Shown piece after piece: positions 61,431-64,000 of a stretch of DNA of 64,000 bases. Position numbers and translations under genes: made by a program. Position 1 is the first letter of the stretch, and every line of letters starts with the position of its first letter. Source of the stretch: an uncultured Psychroserpens sp. (GTDB lineage Bacteria; Bacteroidota; Bacteroidia; Flavobacteriales; Flavobacteriaceae); the NCBI RefSeq assembly GCF_947492715.1, contig NZ_CANLNS010000001.1:1364001-1428000 (forward strand). Reading direction: 5' to 3'. The notes below the pieces were generated by a model. It saw only the letters and a program-made list of their open reading frames with translations. It had not been told where the DNA came from and did no database searches.

Positions 61431-61946
61431 TTATTTACGTTGAAGGATTAATCCAGAAATTAAAGATATGATAAATCCTATAATCATAACAGTCGCAAAC
61501 ATTATAAATGCAAGAGCTGTTGAGCTTCCCATCATTGCCATTGATGTTTCCAGTTGTTCTGTTTTTTCTTTCAATACTTCCGCAGAAAGATTGGCTTCTT
61601 GGAGCTGCGCCATTGAATAGTCTTTATATTCTGCGGCAAAATTTGGATTAATTGAAGTCGTGTAAATATAATCTACTATAGCAAAACCAATAGCCGCAAA
61701 CAAGGAGATCAACAACCCAATCGCAATGGCCTTTCCTAAATTAATTTTTCCATCGTTAACATGATCTCTAAAATGTTTGATTCCGAAATAAACGAACAAT
61801 AAGGATAATACCATTGAGGCATATCCGAAAATGGCCATGGTATTAAAATCTAAATCAATTTGTTTGCCTATTAAAAATCCCGATAAGAATAGTACAGAGG
61901 CCGTAATAAAGGCATAAATTCCGTATTTAATAATTGTGTTCTTCAT
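61431..61946 (-). CDS. DUF4199 membrane protein
   Basis: A 171-residue inner-membrane protein with four helices: AFITASVLFLSGFLIGK, FGYASMVLSLLFVYFGIKHF, GKAIAIGLLISLFAAIGFAI and FIMFATVMIIGFIISLISGL. A soluble loop of about 50 residues lies between helices 3 and 4 (PNFAAEYKDYSMAQLQEANL). This matches DUF4199, common in Bacteroidota, role unknown. It is the first gene of the DUF4199-DUF1801-VOC unit. Confidence 0.85.
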   Translation of the reverse strand: MKNTIIKYGIYAFITASVLFLSGFLIGKQIDLDFNTMAIFGYASMVLSLLFVYFGIKHFRDHVNDGKINLGKAIAIGLLISLFAAIGFAIVDYIYTTSINPNFAAEYKDYSMAQLQEANLSAEVLKEKTEQLETSMAMMGSSTALAFIMFATVMIIGFIISLISGLILQRK

Positions 61947-62054
61947 AATGATGAGTTTTAAATGTTATCACATCAAAAGTAGATTTATGCTCGATTTTTT
62001 AGTTCATACTAAAGTACCAAAATGGTCATACTTTGGTTCTAATACCTTAGTATT

Positions 62055-62465
62055 TCAAATAATTTGAAGGTCTTTAGCAATTTGAAGGGCTTGAGTACGA
62101 CGCTTAGCATTTAGCTTTGATAATAAATTTGAAACGTGTGTTTTTACAGTGCTTTCAGACACAAAAAGTTTGTCTCCAATCTCTTTATTAGATAAACCTT
62201 CTGAAATTCCTATAAGAACTTCATATTCTCGATTGCTAATTTCTAAGTCTTTTATTTTTTTATGATCAATTTCTTTAGATACTAGATTGTGTTTGTGCAA
62301 ACTTTTCTTGTTTATGAAAACACCAATAGCAAAGAATACAATTGCAATAATGGCTATTATGATTTCAATTTTTAAGTTATTTGAAACCAACGCATACTTA
62401 CTAAATTGAAATAACAAGAGTAATGCTAAAATGAGCAAGCCAAAAACAAGAATGGTTTTTTTCAT
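62055..62465 (-). CDS. Membrane-anchored LuxR-type transcriptional regulator
   Basis: A 136-residue protein with two N-terminal membrane helices (FGLLILALLLLFQFSKYAL and IEIIIAIIAIVFFAIGVFI) and a C-terminal LuxR/GerE helix-turn-helix (about 72-133): ISNREYEVLIGISEGLSNKE, IGDKLFVSESTVKTHVSNLL. No receiver domain, so it is not a classical response regulator. It probably regulates from the membrane or senses it. The DUF4199 gene lies 108 bp downstream on the same strand; such a pairing is frequent in flavobacteria. Confidence 0.86.
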   Translation of the reverse strand: MKKTILVFGLLILALLLLFQFSKYALVSNNLKIEIIIAIIAIVFFAIGVFINKKSLHKHNLVSKEIDHKKIKDLEISNREYEVLIGISEGLSNKEIGDKLFVSESTVKTHVSNLLSKLNAKRRTQALQIAKDLQII

Positions 62466-62497
62466 GTCTTAAAATTATAAATTTTAAGTTCAATAGA

Positions 62498-63439
62498 TTA
62501 CTTCAATAGAAATTCTGTTTTTATTTTATCGACTATTGTTTGAGCGAGTTTCTCTTTGCTCTCAACAGTCCATCCTGCCACATGTGGCGTAAGTATCACA
62601 TTTTCTGCGGAAATGATATACTTGAATTCTTCTGGCATTTGGTTGGAAAATATATTCTCAAAAGACGACTTTTCATATTCTAACACATCAAGTCCTGCAC
62701 CTAATATTTTACCAGAATTTAAAGCGACTACTAAATCTTTGGTAACAACACTTTTTCCTCTAGCTGTATTGATTAACCAGAATGGGTTTTTAAACCTGCT
62801 AATGAATTCTGAATTAATCATATTAACCGTTAATGGTGTTTCTGGAGTATGAAGACTTAGCACATGAGATTTATCTTGAAGTTCCTCCAAAGACACTTGC
62901 CTGGCGTTCTGATCCCCAACATTGGGTTTGATATCATAACAAAGCACATCAACATCGAAACCTCGCAATTTTTTAGCAAAGGCTTTTCCCATATTACCAT
63001 AACCAATTAGCCCAACGGTTTTTCCGTCTAGTTCACTGCCGCGATTACCTTCGCGATCCCACTTGCCGTTGCTAACTTCATCGTTAGCCTTGTTTAATTT
63101 ATTTAAAAGTGCTAATAACATGGCAAGACTATGTTCTCCTACGGCGTTACGATTACCTTCAGGAGCTGATATTAATTTGATTCCTTTTTTTGCAGCATAA
63201 TTGCAATCAATATTCTCAAGTCCTGCGCCAACACGTCCAATAAATTTTAAGTTACTGGCAGCATCAAGAAATTGCTTGTCGATTTTAAACCGACTGCGAA
63301 TAACAATGCCATCGTAGACATGAATTTGATTTTCTATAGCTTCTTTTGAAGAGGTGTAGTCTTCGTTGTTGGTAAAACCTAAAGCCTTAAGTTGTGATAT
63401 AAGCAAAGGATGATTGCTGTCTAGGTGAAGTATATTCAT
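62498..63439 (-). CDS. serA: D-isomer specific 2-hydroxyacid dehydrogenase (3-phosphoglycerate dehydrogenase-like)
   Basis: A 313-residue enzyme starting MNILHLDSNHPLLISQLKAL; the frame to 63520 runs through a repeat element and is rejected. The cofactor fold shows GKTVGLIGYGNMGKAFAKKL and the catalytic residues appear in INTARGKSV (Arg), GLDVLEYE (Glu) and LTPHVAGWT (His). It lacks the ACT domain of long SerA. It probably acts on 3-phosphoglycerate for serine synthesis but other 2-hydroxyacids are possible; no serB or serC is nearby. Confidence 0.86.
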   Translation of the reverse strand: MNILHLDSNHPLLISQLKALGFTNNEDYTSSKEAIENQIHVYDGIVIRSRFKIDKQFLDAASNLKFIGRVGAGLENIDCNYAAKKGIKLISAPEGNRNAVGEHSLAMLLALLNKLNKANDEVSNGKWDREGNRGSELDGKTVGLIGYGNMGKAFAKKLRGFDVDVLCYDIKPNVGDQNARQVSLEELQDKSHVLSLHTPETPLTVNMINSEFISRFKNPFWLINTARGKSVVTKDLVVALNSGKILGAGLDVLEYEKSSFENIFSNQMPEEFKYIISAENVILTPHVAGWTVESKEKLAQTIVDKIKTEFLLK

Positions 63440-63442
63440 AGT

Positions 63443-63522
63443 GGTCATTTCGACATGAGGAACAGAGTGATGATTGATAAATCTAGTCTTGAGATGTCTC
63501 AACTTCGTTCGACATGACAATT
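63443..63522. repeat. Diverged relative of the palindromic element, between serA and cupin genes
   Basis: One half (63492-63522) reads AGATGTCTCAACTTCG and then GACATGACAATT, close to the left half of the elements at 40763-41666. The other half begins GTCATTTCGACATGAGGAAC and ends AAATCT (63443-63484). There is no nuclease gene here. It overlaps the cupin stop. Confidence 0.6.
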
Positions 63523-63886
63523 AAATTTCGGGATATTCGGTTTGTGTTTTTTCATGTTCGACCTTACCAGTATGCGCTGTATCTAACTTTTCGAATAATA
63601 ACAAATGCACTTCTTCGTCATTTTTGGTGCATGGGTTATGCTCAACGCCTTTAGGAACAACGATGAGTTCTCCTTCTTTTATGATTTCGGTTCGGTCTCT
63701 AAATTGCATATAGAGCGTGCCTTTTATAACTTGGAATAACTCGTCTTCATCATCATGACTATGCCATACAAACTCGCCTTTTATTTTAGCGAGAATGACT
63801 TGCATATTATCTACTGTGGCTATGCGATGTGGATGCCATTGTTTGGAGAACATGGCGTGTTTTTCTTTAATATTTATGGGTTTCAT
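63521..63886 (-). CDS. Cupin domain protein
   Basis: A 121-residue single cupin barrel. The metal motifs are VWHSHDDEDELFQVIKGTLY (G-x5-HxH-x3,4-E type) and GVEHNPCTKNDEEVHLLLFE. VPKGVEHNP is typical of small cupins. The substrate is not predictable; such proteins may bind small metabolites or sugars. It may be co-transcribed with serA, separated by the repeat element at 63443-63522. Confidence 0.88.
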   Translation of the reverse strand: MKPINIKEKHAMFSKQWHPHRIATVDNMQVILAKIKGEFVWHSHDDEDELFQVIKGTLYMQFRDRTEIIKEGELIVVPKGVEHNPCTKNDEEVHLLLFEKLDTAHTGKVEHEKTQTEYPEI

Positions 63887-63924
63887 ATGTAATAGATTTT
63901 TATGCTTTAAAGTTACAAAGTTTT

Positions 63925-64000
63925 GCGTTAGTGATGGAACATGTGTTGGAGCTCCTCGAAGAGAGCGACTTGTGAGAGCACGACCCGAAGGGGAACGCCC
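63925..64000 (-). repeat. Interspersed repeat element bounded by GGGCGTT and AACGC, copy 2
   Basis: A 76-bp copy in reverse orientation, complete up to the right edge. On the minus strand it reads GGGCGTTCCCC, then GTGCTCTCACAAGTCGCT, then CAACACATGTTCCATC and CTAACGC. The block order is the same as in copy 1; the two differ by about 28 bp in length, in the variable internal hairpins. Confidence 0.78.

Noticed and set aside
62498-63520. Longer serA reading frame starting at 63520
   Set aside because: The extra 27 residues are encoded by a repeat element and lack similarity to dehydrogenases; the ATG at 63439 fits the family start.

Overview
The window is AT-rich chromosomal DNA from a member of the Bacteroidota, most likely a marine Flavobacteriaceae. 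This rests on several signs: -7 boxes of the TAnnTTTG type with little Shine-Dalgarno signal, many lipoproteins with a Cys lipobox, CarboxypepD_reg-like proteins, a complete Bat (MoxR/DUF58/vWA/TPR/BatD/BatE) operon, DUF1800/DUF1501, DUF4382, DUF6428 and DUF4199 genes, and an OlsF-type bifunctional acyltransferase. No rRNA, tRNA, CRISPR array, phage or transposase gene was seen.

Layout. 1-7.6 kb (minus): the start of pbpC, two small genes and a giant alpha-2-macroglobulin lipoprotein (an envelope-defence pair), then an isoaspartyl peptidase/asparaginase. 7.7-13.6 kb (plus): an ALDH7-type aldehyde dehydrogenase, an OmpA protein, a helix-hairpin-helix protein and the DUF1800/DUF1501 export pair. 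13.6-14.2 kb: the only long non-coding stretch, holding two 147-bp repeats with a structurally conserved hairpin. 14.8-18.9 kb (minus): a compact five-gene unit (aldo/keto reductase, SDR, HD-type hydrolase, NAGPA-type glycosidase, AlbA_2 protein). 19-20.5 kb: two DUF4382 lipoproteins. 20.6-31.2 kb: the Bat operon, with an extra secreted protein between batB and batC and a partial batD duplication. 31.2-36.6 kb: two SulP anion transporters around a frameshifted universal stress protein gene, followed by a beta-carbonic anhydrase, probably a bicarbonate-handling cluster.

36.6-47.9 kb: cvpA, pheS, a kelch protein, small conserved proteins, a tandem pair of GIY-YIG endonuclease genes each framed by a palindromic repeat, gpsA, a Kbp-like BON-LysM protein, lipoproteins, a TlpA-like thioredoxin and an EamA transporter. 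47.9-56.5 kb: mfd, terB-like, fbp, a GNAT gene, aspartokinase and the OlsF-like aminolipid synthase. 57.5-59.4 kb: an arsenic-type operon (arsR, DUF6428, arsN-like, arsC) with a 30-bp perfect palindrome across its promoter but no efflux gene. 59.4-64 kb: two LEA-like repeat proteins, VOC, DUF1801, DUF4199, a membrane-tethered LuxR regulator, a 2-hydroxyacid dehydrogenase and a cupin, ending in a second copy of a GGGCGTT-bounded repeat also found upstream of pheS.

Most of the window is ordinary housekeeping and envelope gene content. The best candidates for undescribed biology are the repeat-framed GIY-YIG cassettes (40.75-41.67 kb) and the tandem 147-bp hairpin/small-hydrophobic-peptide repeats (13.63-13.99 kb). 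All functional calls come from reading motifs by eye; no database search was run.
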